The notes: a model not told the origin generated them from the sequence alone. Counted from the stretch's first letter, positions 1 to 5,811 are shown. The stretch: DNA of 5,972 bases from Devosia sp. (GCA_028290685.1 JAQGJI010000156.1:1-5972), one strand, 5' to 3'. Numbers and translations are program-made.

Positions 1-1
1 G

Positions 2-439
2 CCGGACGGTAAGTTGAGCCAGTTCTGCTTGTACCGCTTGCACGAGGCAGGCGGGGGAGCGGCTGCCTACATCGTTTCGAGGGCGGGGGCGCAGCGTATC
101 GTCAGCGGCGAGGAAATCCTTGCCAACCTGACCGACCAGGCGCTGTTCAATCCCCGTGCGCCGCTATCGCGCGAACTCAAGGTCCTTCAGCTGGTACCGG
201 CGCTGGCAATGCAGGAAGATCGCGTCAAGACCGACCAGAAAATCGATCGTCTGCAAACCAGCGATCTGGAACCCCTGCGCCACGAGCGTGGCCGGCGCGA
301 CGGGCAGAATTTTTGGCGCCGCGCCGCGTTCAATTTCTACGATCTGGTGGAACGCGACATTGTCGGGGCAGTGCGCAAGCTCTGGAACAAGCATCTTCAC
401 CACGTGATCAAGCGCGACATTCCATTCAAGGCAGATTGA
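2..439 (+). CDS. Glycosyltransferase family 25 protein, C-terminal part (5' end outside window)
   Basis: The frame is open to the left edge of the window and ends with TGA at 437-439, so only about 145 C-terminal residues are present. The TTG at 14-16 lies inside the frame and is unlikely to be the true start. The segment AAAYIVSRAGAQRI followed by DQALFNPRAPLS and VLQLVPALAMQED resembles the last third of GT25 (LOS/LPS biosynthesis, LpsA-like) enzymes, where an 'A-Y-(L/I)-(I/V)-S-R-x-G-A' strand precedes a 'D..LF.P' motif and a conserved 'Q..PA...Q(D/E)' segment. Family members transfer sugars to lipooligosaccharide or other surface glycans at the cytoplasmic face of the inner membrane. The basic, aromatic tail after NFWRRAAFNFYDLVERD is typical of a membrane-associated C-terminus, but no transmembrane helix is evident. 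The catalytic N-terminal part is not visible, so the family call rests on the C-terminal motifs only and the acceptor cannot be stated. Confidence 0.72.
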   Translation, partial: PDGKLSQFCLYRLHEAGGGAAAYIVSRAGAQRIVSGEEILANLTDQALFNPRAPLSRELKVLQLVPALAMQEDRVKTDQKIDRLQTSDLEPLRHERGRRDGQNFWRRAAFNFYDLVERDIVGAVRKLWNKHLHHVIKRDIPFKAD

Positions 440-525
440 ACACCGCAATAGCGTGACAAACGGGTCAGGGTCGTGCTAGAGCGCCTGCAGCCTTCAAATG
501 GTCTGCCAAGATTGTTTGTTGGTCA

Positions 526-562
526 GGTTCGATAGCGGGGATTCCACCCTCCCTATCGAACC
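526..562. repeat. Long inverted repeat in the convergent intergenic gap
   Basis: GGTTCGATAG (526-535) and CTATCGAACC (553-562) are perfect 10-base complements separated by 17 bases. The loop itself can pair further (GGGG at 537-540 with CTCC at 549-552, one pair being G-T). Outside the perfect arms, TCAGG (523-527) and CCTGA (565-569) are also complementary if a few bases bulge. The structure lies between the 3' ends of two convergent genes, where a terminator would be expected. Neither side has a run of T, so it is not a canonical intrinsic terminator. It could act as a 3'-end stabiliser or Rho-dependent end, or be a dispersed palindromic element. The rest of 440-635 shows nothing else I can support. 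Confidence 0.6.
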
Positions 563-635
563 GACCTGATTTCCCGACATCGCCGCGCATGACATTCCCC
601 AGGGCGAGCCTGGCGAGTGCCTTGTTGTGCAATCG

Positions 636-1505
636 TCAGCCCTGGCGGCCAATAGCGTCCAGGGTCTTGAAGTCGTCGTCGCTGAGCTTGATCGCGGCGG
701 CCGCAACATTTTCCTCCAGATGCTTGACCTTGCCAGTGCCGGGAATCGGCAGCATGACAGGGGAACGCTTGAGCATCCAGGCCAGCGCGATCTGACTGGC
801 CGAAGCCTGGTGGGAGTCCATGATGGCCTTGAAGGCAGGGCTGGTGGATTCAAGATTGCCGCCGTCAATCGGGCGCCACGGGATAAAGCCGATATTGTTG
901 GCTTCGCAGAACTCCAGCACATCCTCGGCCTTGCGGCTGACCAGGTTATACATGTTCTGGACGGTTGTGACCTTGAAGTAGCGCTGCGCTTCCTTGATGT
1001 CGGCCACGCTGACTTCGCTCAGGCCGACATGGCGGATGATGCCATCTTGCTGCAATTGCTGGATCGCGCCGAACTGGTCGGCGCGGGGGGTGTGGGCTTC
1101 GATGCGATGCAATTGCCAGAGGTCGATCACATCGACCTTGAGCCGGCGCAGGCTCTGGATCGCGCCCTGGCGCAGGAATTCAGGGCGGCCCAGTTGATGC
1201 CACTGATCGGGCCCGGTGCGCGTGAGCCCGCTCTTGGTCGCGACGACGGTGCCCTTGGCATAGGGTGCCAGAACCTCCCCGATCAGCTGTTCGCTGACAT
1301 AGGGACCGTAGCTTTCGGCCGTATCGATGAAGTTGATGCCAAGCTCCGGCAGCCGCCGCAGCGTCGCCCGGGCCTGTTCGGGGTCTTCCGGCGGGCCCCA
1401 TATGCCCTTGCCGGTGATGCGCATGGCGCCAAAGCCCAAACGGTTTACCGTCAGGTCGCCGCCAATGGCAAATGTCCCCGAAAGACTGGCGTCGAGTGTG
1501 GTCAT
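636..1505 (-). CDS. Aldo/keto reductase, PdxI (YdbC)-like
   Basis: This is a 289-residue NADPH-dependent (beta/alpha)8-barrel oxidoreductase. The aldo/keto reductase tetrad is visible as D61 and Y66 (FIDTAESYG), K91 (VATKSG) and H133 (LWQLH). A later VQNMYNLVSRKAED strand, and SPVMLPIPGTGKVKHLEEN near the C-terminus, match the cofactor-binding end of the barrel. The opening VNRLGFGAMRITGKGIWGPP and overall length are close to my recollection of E. coli YdbC/PdxI, a pyridoxal reductase that makes pyridoxine in vitamin B6 salvage; the exact substrate here is inference. The ATG at 1503-1505 is preceded by GGAG (1514-1517) with an 8-base spacer. The frame stays open further upstream, but that part lies under the DUF1178 gene and is not family-like. 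It is the last gene of the minus-strand series, 40 bases after DUF1178, and could also be a later addition to that operon. Confidence 0.9.
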   Translation of the reverse strand: MTTLDASLSGTFAIGGDLTVNRLGFGAMRITGKGIWGPPEDPEQARATLRRLPELGINFIDTAESYGPYVSEQLIGEVLAPYAKGTVVATKSGLTRTGPDQWHQLGRPEFLRQGAIQSLRRLKVDVIDLWQLHRIEAHTPRADQFGAIQQLQQDGIIRHVGLSEVSVADIKEAQRYFKVTTVQNMYNLVSRKAEDVLEFCEANNIGFIPWRPIDGGNLESTSPAFKAIMDSHQASASQIALAWMLKRSPVMLPIPGTGKVKHLEENVAAAAIKLSDDDFKTLDAIGRQG

Positions 1506-1545
1506 GATCGTTTCTCCGTGGGTTGCGCGAAAGTGGCGCCTGGAC

Positions 1546-1971
1546 CTAATTGTGCTCTTCTGGAAGGTCGGGAAGCGGCATGAAGTCGATGCCGTCTTCG
1601 GCCAGGGACAGCACTTCCTCGCGCGTGGCCTGTCCATAGATGCCGCGGGCCTGAGCTTCCTCGAAATGAATCTTGCGGGCTTCCTCGGCGAATTTGTCGC
1701 CGACATTTTCGGCTTCGCTCATCACCTTTTGCCGGAAGGCGCGCAGCATTTCACGGAACTTGAGAGCGTCGGGGTGCCCCGAACTCAGCGAGACCGAGTC
1801 GCCGCCCTTGCGCGCTATGGCGGGCGCCATCGGCGCTTTCTCGACTGCGTTATCACCACACACGGCGCACTGGACAATGCCGCGCGCCTGTTGCTGGTCA
1901 AACGCGCCGGCGTTCTTGAACCAGGCGTCGTACTGGTGACCTTTGGAGCAATGAAGCGAATACTGAATCAA
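1546..1971 (-). CDS. DUF1178 family zinc-ribbon-like protein
   Basis: This 141-residue protein matches the DUF1178 family, which is common in alpha- and betaproteobacteria and has no established function. C8 and H12 (LHCSKGH), then C35 and C38 (VQCAVCGD), give a likely zinc-ribbon arrangement. The acidic C-terminus ending in a 'G(I/V)DFMPLPDLPEE' motif (about residues 126-139) is a family hallmark. The start is TTG (1969-1971). It gives the expected MIQYSLHC N-terminus, an in-frame stop lies 13 codons upstream with no ATG or GTG between, and a short GAG (1978-1980) sits 6 bases away. The weak start and weak ribosome site suggest low expression. It follows the Nit-type hydrolase by 51 bases and precedes the aldo/keto reductase by 40. 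Its repeated company with glutaredoxin and hydrolase genes hints at a redox or quality-control link, but no function can be assigned. Confidence 0.9.
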   Translation of the reverse strand: MIQYSLHCSKGHQYDAWFKNAGAFDQQQARGIVQCAVCGDNAVEKAPMAPAIARKGGDSVSLSSGHPDALKFREMLRAFRQKVMSEAENVGDKFAEEARKIHFEEAQARGIYGQATREEVLSLAEDGIDFMPLPDLPEEHN

Positions 1972-2022
1972 AACTGTCTCGTTGGTCGTTTGGCTGTGGG
2001 AAGTTGACTACTGGCTGATGGC

Positions 2023-2853
2023 TCAGCCCTGCAATTGCTGAGGCACGGCAAAGTTCCTGGCATTGGCGAGCGCGGGAATGCGCCCACGCGCGTCACGCAC
2101 CTGATCGGCAGCGATATCTGCCACCAGTACGCCCGGCGCGTCATGGTCCAGTTCCCCAAGGATGCGGCCCCATGGGTCAATGATGATGGAATGCCCATAT
2201 GTGGCACGGCCGTTTTCGTGCTGTCCGCCTTGTGCGGCAGCGATCACATAGGAGCCGGTTTCGATTGCGCGCGCCCGCAGCAGCACGTGCCAGTGTGCCT
2301 GCCCCGTGGGAACAGTGAATGCGGCGGGCACAGCAATCAGGCTGGCTCCCGCATTGGCCAGAGCATTGTAAAGCCTGGGGAAACGCATGTCGTAGCAGAT
2401 GCTCATGCCCAAGGTGAACTCACCCAGCGGGGCCGTCACCGCTCGCTCGCCTCCGGCATAGGTGGCGCTCTCGCGATAGGCGTCTAGCCCAGCTATGGTT
2501 GCATCAAACAGGTGGATCTTGTCGTAGGTTGCGATGATTGCGCCATCGGGACCAAACAGCACGCTGCGATTGGCAAAGCGTCCGTCGGCCAAGGGCACGG
2601 CAAGCGAGCCGATATGAACATGGATACCGTAGGATCTGGCGAGTTCCCCGACCCGGCGCAATTGCGGATGGTTCTCGAAGGGAGCCGCAACGCTTGCCAG
2701 ATGGTCCCGGTTTTCGGGGAAAAGCACCGTAACCTCAGGCGTCAGAACATAAGCGGCGCCCTGCGCGGCGGCGTCCGCCAGCATGGGCTCCAGCGCCGTT
2801 ATATTGGCATCGGGATCCAGGCCCGAGCGCATCTGGAGGGCGGCGATTTTCAC
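2023..2853 (-). CDS. Carbon-nitrogen hydrolase, Nit1/deaminated-glutathione-amidase type
   Basis: This is a 276-residue nitrilase-superfamily amidohydrolase, normal in length for a single-domain cytosolic member. The Glu-Lys-Cys triad is clear: E40 in LTPEV, K112 in YDKIHLFD and C153 in ISICYDMRFPRLY. The 'CYD(M/L)RFP.LY' context and the 'YDK.HLFD' loop are those of the Nit1/NitFhit/YbeM branch. Characterised members hydrolyse deaminated glutathione, a transaminase side product, to alpha-ketoglutarate and Cys-Gly. The omega-amidase (Nit2) branch is the main alternative. The start is GTG (2851-2853), giving MKIAALQMRSG, a standard family N-terminus, with GAGGAA (2861-2866) 7 bases upstream. 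It begins 27 bases after grxC, so co-transcription with a glutathione-using enzyme fits the proposed substrate. Family assignment is secure; the substrate is inference. Confidence 0.93.
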   Translation of the reverse strand: MKIAALQMRSGLDPDANITALEPMLADAAAQGAAYVLTPEVTVLFPENRDHLASVAAPFENHPQLRRVGELARSYGIHVHIGSLAVPLADGRFANRSVLFGPDGAIIATYDKIHLFDATIAGLDAYRESATYAGGERAVTAPLGEFTLGMSICYDMRFPRLYNALANAGASLIAVPAAFTVPTGQAHWHVLLRARAIETGSYVIAAAQGGQHENGRATYGHSIIIDPWGRILGELDHDAPGVLVADIAADQVRDARGRIPALANARNFAVPQQLQG

Positions 2854-2880
2854 TATCTGGTTCCTCTGGCCGTCGTCGCG

Positions 2881-3135
2881 CTAGCTCTGCAACAGCGGAT
2901 CAAGCCCGCCCTGCCGATCCAGCGCTGCCATATCGTCATAGCCGCCGACATGGGTATTGCCGATGAAAATCTGCGGTACGGTTCGCCGGCCATGGGCGCG
3001 CTCGGTCATGGCGGCGCGCAAGGAGGGATCAAGCACGGTGATCTCGGTGTAGGTGACACCCTTTTCGTTCAGCAGGGTCTTGGCGGCGTGGCAATAGGGA
3101 CAGGTCGGCGTGGTGTAGATTTCGATCTTGGCCAT
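2881..3135 (-). CDS. grxC: Glutaredoxin 3 (GrxC-type, dithiol)
   Basis: This 84-residue cytosolic dithiol glutaredoxin reduces protein disulfides and glutathione mixed disulfides using glutathione. The active site is C12-P-Y-C15 after a beta strand (KIEIYTTPT). The cis-proline motif TVP (52-54) and the glutathione-binding GGYDD (64-68) are intact, as is the basic stretch before TVP. The length is that of bacterial Grx3. The ATG at 3133-3135 is chosen because it gives the typical MAKIEIYTTP N-terminus and has GGAGA (3141-3145) 5 bases upstream; a longer frame starting at 3198 would overlap the end of comF and adds non-family residues. It lies 34 bases after comF and 27 before the Nit-type hydrolase. 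The two neighbouring redox and repair genes support an operon. Confidence 0.95.
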   Translation of the reverse strand: MAKIEIYTTPTCPYCHAAKTLLNEKGVTYTEITVLDPSLRAAMTERAHGRRTVPQIFIGNTHVGGYDDMAALDRQGGLDPLLQS

Positions 3136-3169
3136 TTGTTTCTCCAGGGCGGGCAAGCTCGCGGCCTCC

Positions 3170-3967
3170 TTATATGGGCAGTTCCGAGCCGATGACAACG
3201 CGGGCGAAGCTGATAACGTCCACGGTGTCGATACCCGCTTTCAGCAGGGTTCGTGTCACCGCCCTGGCGGTGGCGCCGGTGGTATAAACATCGTCGACCA
3301 GCACGATTGGCTTGCCGCGAGCCCGCAGGAGGATGTCCGGGTGAACCGCGAACGCCCCTTGCACGTTGCGCTGGCGTCCGTCCCCGCTCAAACCCACCTG
3401 CTGGCGCGTCTTGCGAATGCGCTGCACCAGGGAGGGATCCACCTTGAGGCCGGTGAGCCGCGCCAGGGCCGAAGCGAGTTCGGCCGCCTGATTGTAGCGC
3501 CGTTCGCGCTGCCGCGCCGGATGCAGCGGCACCGGCACCAGAATGGGATGGCCCGCCCAGAGCTCATGGCCCGCGCCGGCCATTAAACGGGCGCAGAACT
3601 GCGCGAGTTCGGGGCGGTCACCATATTTGAGACGCGATACAATCGTGCGGGCAGCCTCGTTGTAGAGCACGGCGGCGCGAGCGCGGCCGAACGGTGGCGG
3701 ATCGGCCAAGGCTTCGGCAGAAAGCGTGCCTGGGCCGAGCGAAACCTCGAACGGCAGGCCCATCACAGGGCACAGCGGGGCGGTGATGGGCCGCAGGCCG
3801 GCAAAGCATGTGGCGCACAGCGTATTGGCAGACGCTGTGGGGGCTTCACAGCGCAGGCAGGCGGGGGGATAGAGCAGATCGAGCAGTTGCCGCCCCGCCC
3901 ATCGGGCGCCCAGACCCAGGCGGCGATGCCACAAAGCGGTTTTGACAAGCGCGTCCGGGCTATCCAT
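3170..3967 (-). CDS. comF: ComF family phosphoribosyltransferase-like protein
   Basis: This is a ComF/GntX family protein. With the start given it has 265 residues. An N-terminal zinc-finger-like cluster, C37-x2-C40 and C51-x2-C54 (ACLRCEAP...LCATC), follows the typical LLDLLYPPAC segment. The C-terminal type I phosphoribosyltransferase domain has the PRPP-binding signature VLVDDVYTTGAT at about 222-233, and the family's RRYNQAAELA and RKTRQQVGLS segments lie between. In competent bacteria ComF helps handle incoming single-stranded DNA; in most alphaproteobacteria its role is untested. The start is uncertain. ATG codons at 3967, 3985 and 4012 are in frame and none has a good ribosome site. 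I favour 3967 because the longer versions overlap the divergent promoter and the neighbour's start. It is the first gene of the minus-strand series; no convincing promoter was found upstream of it. Confidence 0.88.
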   Translation of the reverse strand: MDSPDALVKTALWHRRLGLGARWAGRQLLDLLYPPACLRCEAPTASANTLCATCFAGLRPITAPLCPVMGLPFEVSLGPGTLSAEALADPPPFGRARAAVLYNEAARTIVSRLKYGDRPELAQFCARLMAGAGHELWAGHPILVPVPLHPARQRERRYNQAAELASALARLTGLKVDPSLVQRIRKTRQQVGLSGDGRQRNVQGAFAVHPDILLRARGKPIVLVDDVYTTGATARAVTRTLLKAGIDTVDVISFARVVIGSELPI

Positions 3968-3970
3968 AAT
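3942..3970 (+). promoter_or_regulatory. Sigma-70-type promoter for the methyltransferase gene
   Basis: TTGACA (3942-3947), a 17-base spacer and CATAAT (3965-3970) give a perfect -35 and a 5/6 -10 element at ideal spacing. Transcription would begin at about 3976-3978, leaving a leader of some 34 bases before the ATG at 4011. This supports that start over the in-frame upstream ATG codons at 3942 and 3984, which lie in or close to the promoter. The element lies within the 5' part of comF on the other strand; the -10 hexamer overlaps comF's favoured start codon (CAT at 3965-3967). Confidence 0.6.
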
Positions 3971-4010
3971 CGGGCATAGTGCCATGCCTGCGATTGGCTG
4001 CAAGAGTTTC

Positions 4011-4841
4011 ATGAGCCAGCCACCACCAATCTTTGACCATGCCCTGATTGCGCGTCATCTCAAGCGCCGGCGGGGCACCAGCGATTTCGTCACCGACCTG
4101 GTGCTGGCCGACCTTGAGGATCGCTTGGCGACCTTGGTGCGCGATTTTTCCAAGGCGCTGATCATCGGGCCCGATGTAGGCAAGCTGCCCCGCTCGGGAC
4201 AGACAGCCAGCAGCAACTTTCAGTTTGAGCGTTTGGCAGCCCTGGAGGGCGACGATGAGATGCCGGCGATTGCGGGGGATAACTACCATCTCATCGTGTC
4301 GCTGCTGCATCTGCAGGTGGTCAATGACGTGCCCGGCTATCTGGCCCGGTTGCGCGCGCGCCTGGCACCCGACGGGCTGCTGCTGATCGCGGCCCTGGGC
4401 GGGGAAACGCTGACCGAGCTGCGCGAGGCGTTTCTTGCGGCGGATGCGCTGGTTTTCGGCGGTGCTTCGGCGCGCGTGGCGCCCATGATCCAGGTGCGCG
4501 ATGGGGGGGCGCTGCTGCAACGCGCGGGGCTTGCCTTGCCCGTAGCGGATGTGGAAACCCATGTGGTGCGCTATGCATCGCCCTTGGATTTCATGCGTGA
4601 ACTCAAGAGCCTGGGAGCGGCCAATCCCCTGCGCGAGCGGCCACGGCGCTTTGCAACCGCCGCCCTGATTGCGGCCGCAGCCCATGCCTATGCGATGCAC
4701 GATGGCGATGCGGATGGACGGATCCGGGCGACGCTCGAAATCATCTGGCTGTCGGGCTGGGCGCCGCATGAAAGCCAGCAGCAGCCGCTGAAGCCGGGCA
4801 GTGCCAAGGTGCGCCTGCGCGATGTATTGGGGAACAGCTGA
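4011..4841 (+). CDS. SAM-methyltransferase-fold protein, NDUFAF5/BioC-like
   Basis: This 276-residue protein has a Rossmann-type class I methyltransferase fold. The N-terminal PPIFDHALIARHLKRRR, the central LIVSLLHLQVVNDVPGYL, GGASARVAP, and the C-terminal SGWAPHESQQ (248-257) with PGSAK (262-266) match the alphaproteobacterial relatives of human NDUFAF5. That mitochondrial protein hydroxylates an arginine of the NDUFS7 subunit during assembly of respiratory complex I; a similar role here is inference. Annotation pipelines often call these BioC-like, but biotin synthesis is not supported by the context. Motif I, which binds SAM, reads IIGPDVG (51-57), so the usual GxGxG loop is degenerate. 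The ATG at 4011 gives the family N-terminus and has a weak AAGAG (4002-4006) just upstream. It is divergent from comF, and a broken P-loop gene begins 3 bases after its stop. Confidence 0.85.
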   Translation: MSQPPPIFDHALIARHLKRRRGTSDFVTDLVLADLEDRLATLVRDFSKALIIGPDVGKLPRSGQTASSNFQFERLAALEGDDEMPAIAGDNYHLIVSLLHLQVVNDVPGYLARLRARLAPDGLLLIAALGGETLTELREAFLAADALVFGGASARVAPMIQVRDGGALLQRAGLALPVADVETHVVRYASPLDFMRELKSLGAANPLRERPRRFATAALIAAAAHAYAMHDGDADGRIRATLEIIWLSGWAPHESQQQPLKPGSAKVRLRDVLGNS

Positions 4842-4844
4842 GCG

Positions 4845-5011
4845 ATGGATCATCTCGCCGGCCAGCTGCTGATCTTGTCGGGCGGACCGGTTCGGGCAAG
4901 ACTACCACTACCACTACCACTGCCAAAGCCCTAGCCCGCCAGCCCGGCATAGCCAAGGTGCACCTGCATAGCGGCCACTTCTGGGGCGGCTCCAGCAAAG
5001 CGCCAGCCTAG
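4845..5011 (+). pseudogene. Remnant of a P-loop kinase/AAA family ATPase gene (frameshifted and truncated)
   Basis: The first frame reads MDHLAGQLLILSGGP and then shifts; its stop is at 4932-4934. From 4892 the next frame reads SGKTTTTTTTAKALARQP, then GIAKVHLHSGHFWG, and ends with TAG at 5009-5011. Joined by one missing G near 4889-4890 (CCGGTTCGG instead of CCGGGTTCGG), the two parts form a Walker A motif GGPGSGKT, followed by the 'VHLHSDDFW'-like strand of small AAA/zeta-toxin-like kinases common in alphaproteobacteria. The family is usually about 170-190 residues; here only the first 55 or so remain, and the normally acidic site is G-H. The Thr run is longer than usual because of an ACTACC repeat. 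Three features (frameshift, expansion, lost C-terminus) point to decay. It starts 3 bases after the methyltransferase stop, so it was probably co-transcribed. A sequencing error could explain the frameshift but not the truncation. Confidence 0.7.
4901..4921 (+). repeat. Hexanucleotide tandem repeat (ACTACC, 3.5 copies)
   Basis: Three full ACTACC units plus ACT code for seven consecutive threonines just after the Walker A lysine of the P-loop remnant, where related proteins as I recall them have two or three residues of this kind. Copy changes would add or remove two residues without shifting the frame, so the repeat does not cause the upstream frameshift. It looks like slippage in a sequence no longer under selection. 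Confidence 0.7.
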
Positions 5012-5028
5012 ACACGCGCCGGTCGGGC

Positions 5029-5065
5029 ATAAAAAAGGCCGGTGTTGCCACCGGCCTTGGTTTTT
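5029..5065. terminator. Bidirectional intrinsic terminator between convergent transcripts
   Basis: AAGGCCGGTG (5035-5044) and CACCGGCCTT (5049-5058) form a perfect 10-base-pair stem with a TTGC loop. On the minus strand the stem runs straight into a T tract (complement of A5031-A5036), making a strong end for carD, whose stop is 20 bases away. On the plus strand the stem is followed by GG and five T (5061-5065), a weaker but plausible end for the methyltransferase transcript. Confidence 0.88.
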
Positions 5066-5077
5066 GCGGCTGCGTGC

Positions 5078-5647
5078 CTAGGCGGCAGCTTCTTCGTCGC
5101 TTTCGGGCTCAGCCGCGTCAGTTTTGCTCCGCTTGGGCGACTTGGCAAGGTTCTTTTCGATCAGTTGCACGGCCTCGGTCAGCGTCAGGCGGTTGACCGC
5201 GCCGATCTCGCGGCTCATGCGATCCATGGCCTGCTCAAACAGCTGGCGTTCCGAATAGCTCTGCTCGGGCTGCTCTTCGGAGCGGTACAGATCACGTACC
5301 ACTTCGGAGATGGCGATCAGGTCGCCCGAATTGATCTTGGCTTCATATTCCTGGGCGCGGCGCGACCACATGGTGCGCTTGACGCGCGCGCGGCCGGTGA
5401 CGGTGGTCAGCGCCTGGGTGACCATGTCTTCCTCGGCCAGCTTGCGCATGCCGACGGACTTGATCTTGGCGGTGGGCACGCGCAGGGTCAGCTTGTCCTG
5501 CTCGAAGCTGATGACGAACAATTCAAGGGTCAGACCGGCAACTTCCTGTTCCTCGATCGAAACGATGACGCCGACGCCATGCGCCGGATAAACAACGTAT
5601 TCGCCAGTCTTGAATCCGAGCCGCTGCTGTGACTTCTTGACGACCAT
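5078..5647 (-). CDS. carD: CarD/CdnL family RNA polymerase-binding transcriptional regulator
   Basis: This 189-residue protein is a global regulator that binds the RNA polymerase beta subunit and stabilises open complexes, notably at rRNA and growth-related promoters. The N-terminal Tudor-like RNA polymerase interaction domain (about 12-70) carries YPAHGVG (20-26) and RVPTAK (56-61). The helical C-terminal domain carries W94 in RTMWSRRAQEYEAKI, the position that in characterised CarD proteins wedges into the DNA at the upstream edge of the -10. A charged, disordered tail with KSPKRSK ends in DEEAAA; an Ala-Ala end is a known ClpXP-type degron and is reported for Caulobacter CdnL. The ATG at 5645-5647 is chosen because it gives MVVKKSQQRLGFKTGEYVVY, with AGGAG (5658-5662) 10 bases upstream. 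The open frame extends to 5716 but the added residues are not family-like. In related genomes a ferredoxin gene (fdxA) often lies upstream; none is visible here. Confidence 0.95.
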   Translation of the reverse strand: MVVKKSQQRLGFKTGEYVVYPAHGVGVIVSIEEQEVAGLTLELFVISFEQDKLTLRVPTAKIKSVGMRKLAEEDMVTQALTTVTGRARVKRTMWSRRAQEYEAKINSGDLIAISEVVRDLYRSEEQPEQSYSERQLFEQAMDRMSREIGAVNRLTLTEAVQLIEKNLAKSPKRSKTDAAEPESDEEAAA

Positions 5648-5811
5648 ATTGGTGGAACTCCTTGTTGACGCCCCATGGACAGTTCCCGGCGGGAAGGACC
5701 GTCCACTCCTACTCACTCACTCGCGTCCGAACGGGACGCTGCGCGCAGCCAAAACCTCATAGCCATCCAGGTCCGCTTTCCCTGGAGGCTGATGAATTCA
5801 TCCATGTTGTC

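Noticed and set aside
627..1583. A 318-codon plus-strand open frame
   Set aside because: It lies antisense to the aldo/keto reductase, which has intact catalytic residues. The plus-strand translation shows no family motif and is explained by GC-rich codon bias.
1327..3195. Long plus-strand frames opposite DUF1178, the Nit-type hydrolase and grxC
   Set aside because: All mirror minus-strand genes with complete motifs and ribosome sites; none has a credible protein signature.
4012..4090. A promoter for comF on the minus strand within the methyltransferase 5' end
   Set aside because: TTGAGA with a 16-17 base spacer meets only a poor -10 (CATGGT or ATGGTC), so I did not list it.
3960..4853. A 297-codon minus-strand open frame
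   Set aside because: It is antisense to the NDUFAF5-like gene and reads as low-complexity Arg/Gln/His-rich sequence with no recognisable domain.
5707..5722. Short GAGT-type tandem repeat, considered as a phase-variation tract
   Set aside because: There are only about three imperfect copies and they are outside any coding region.
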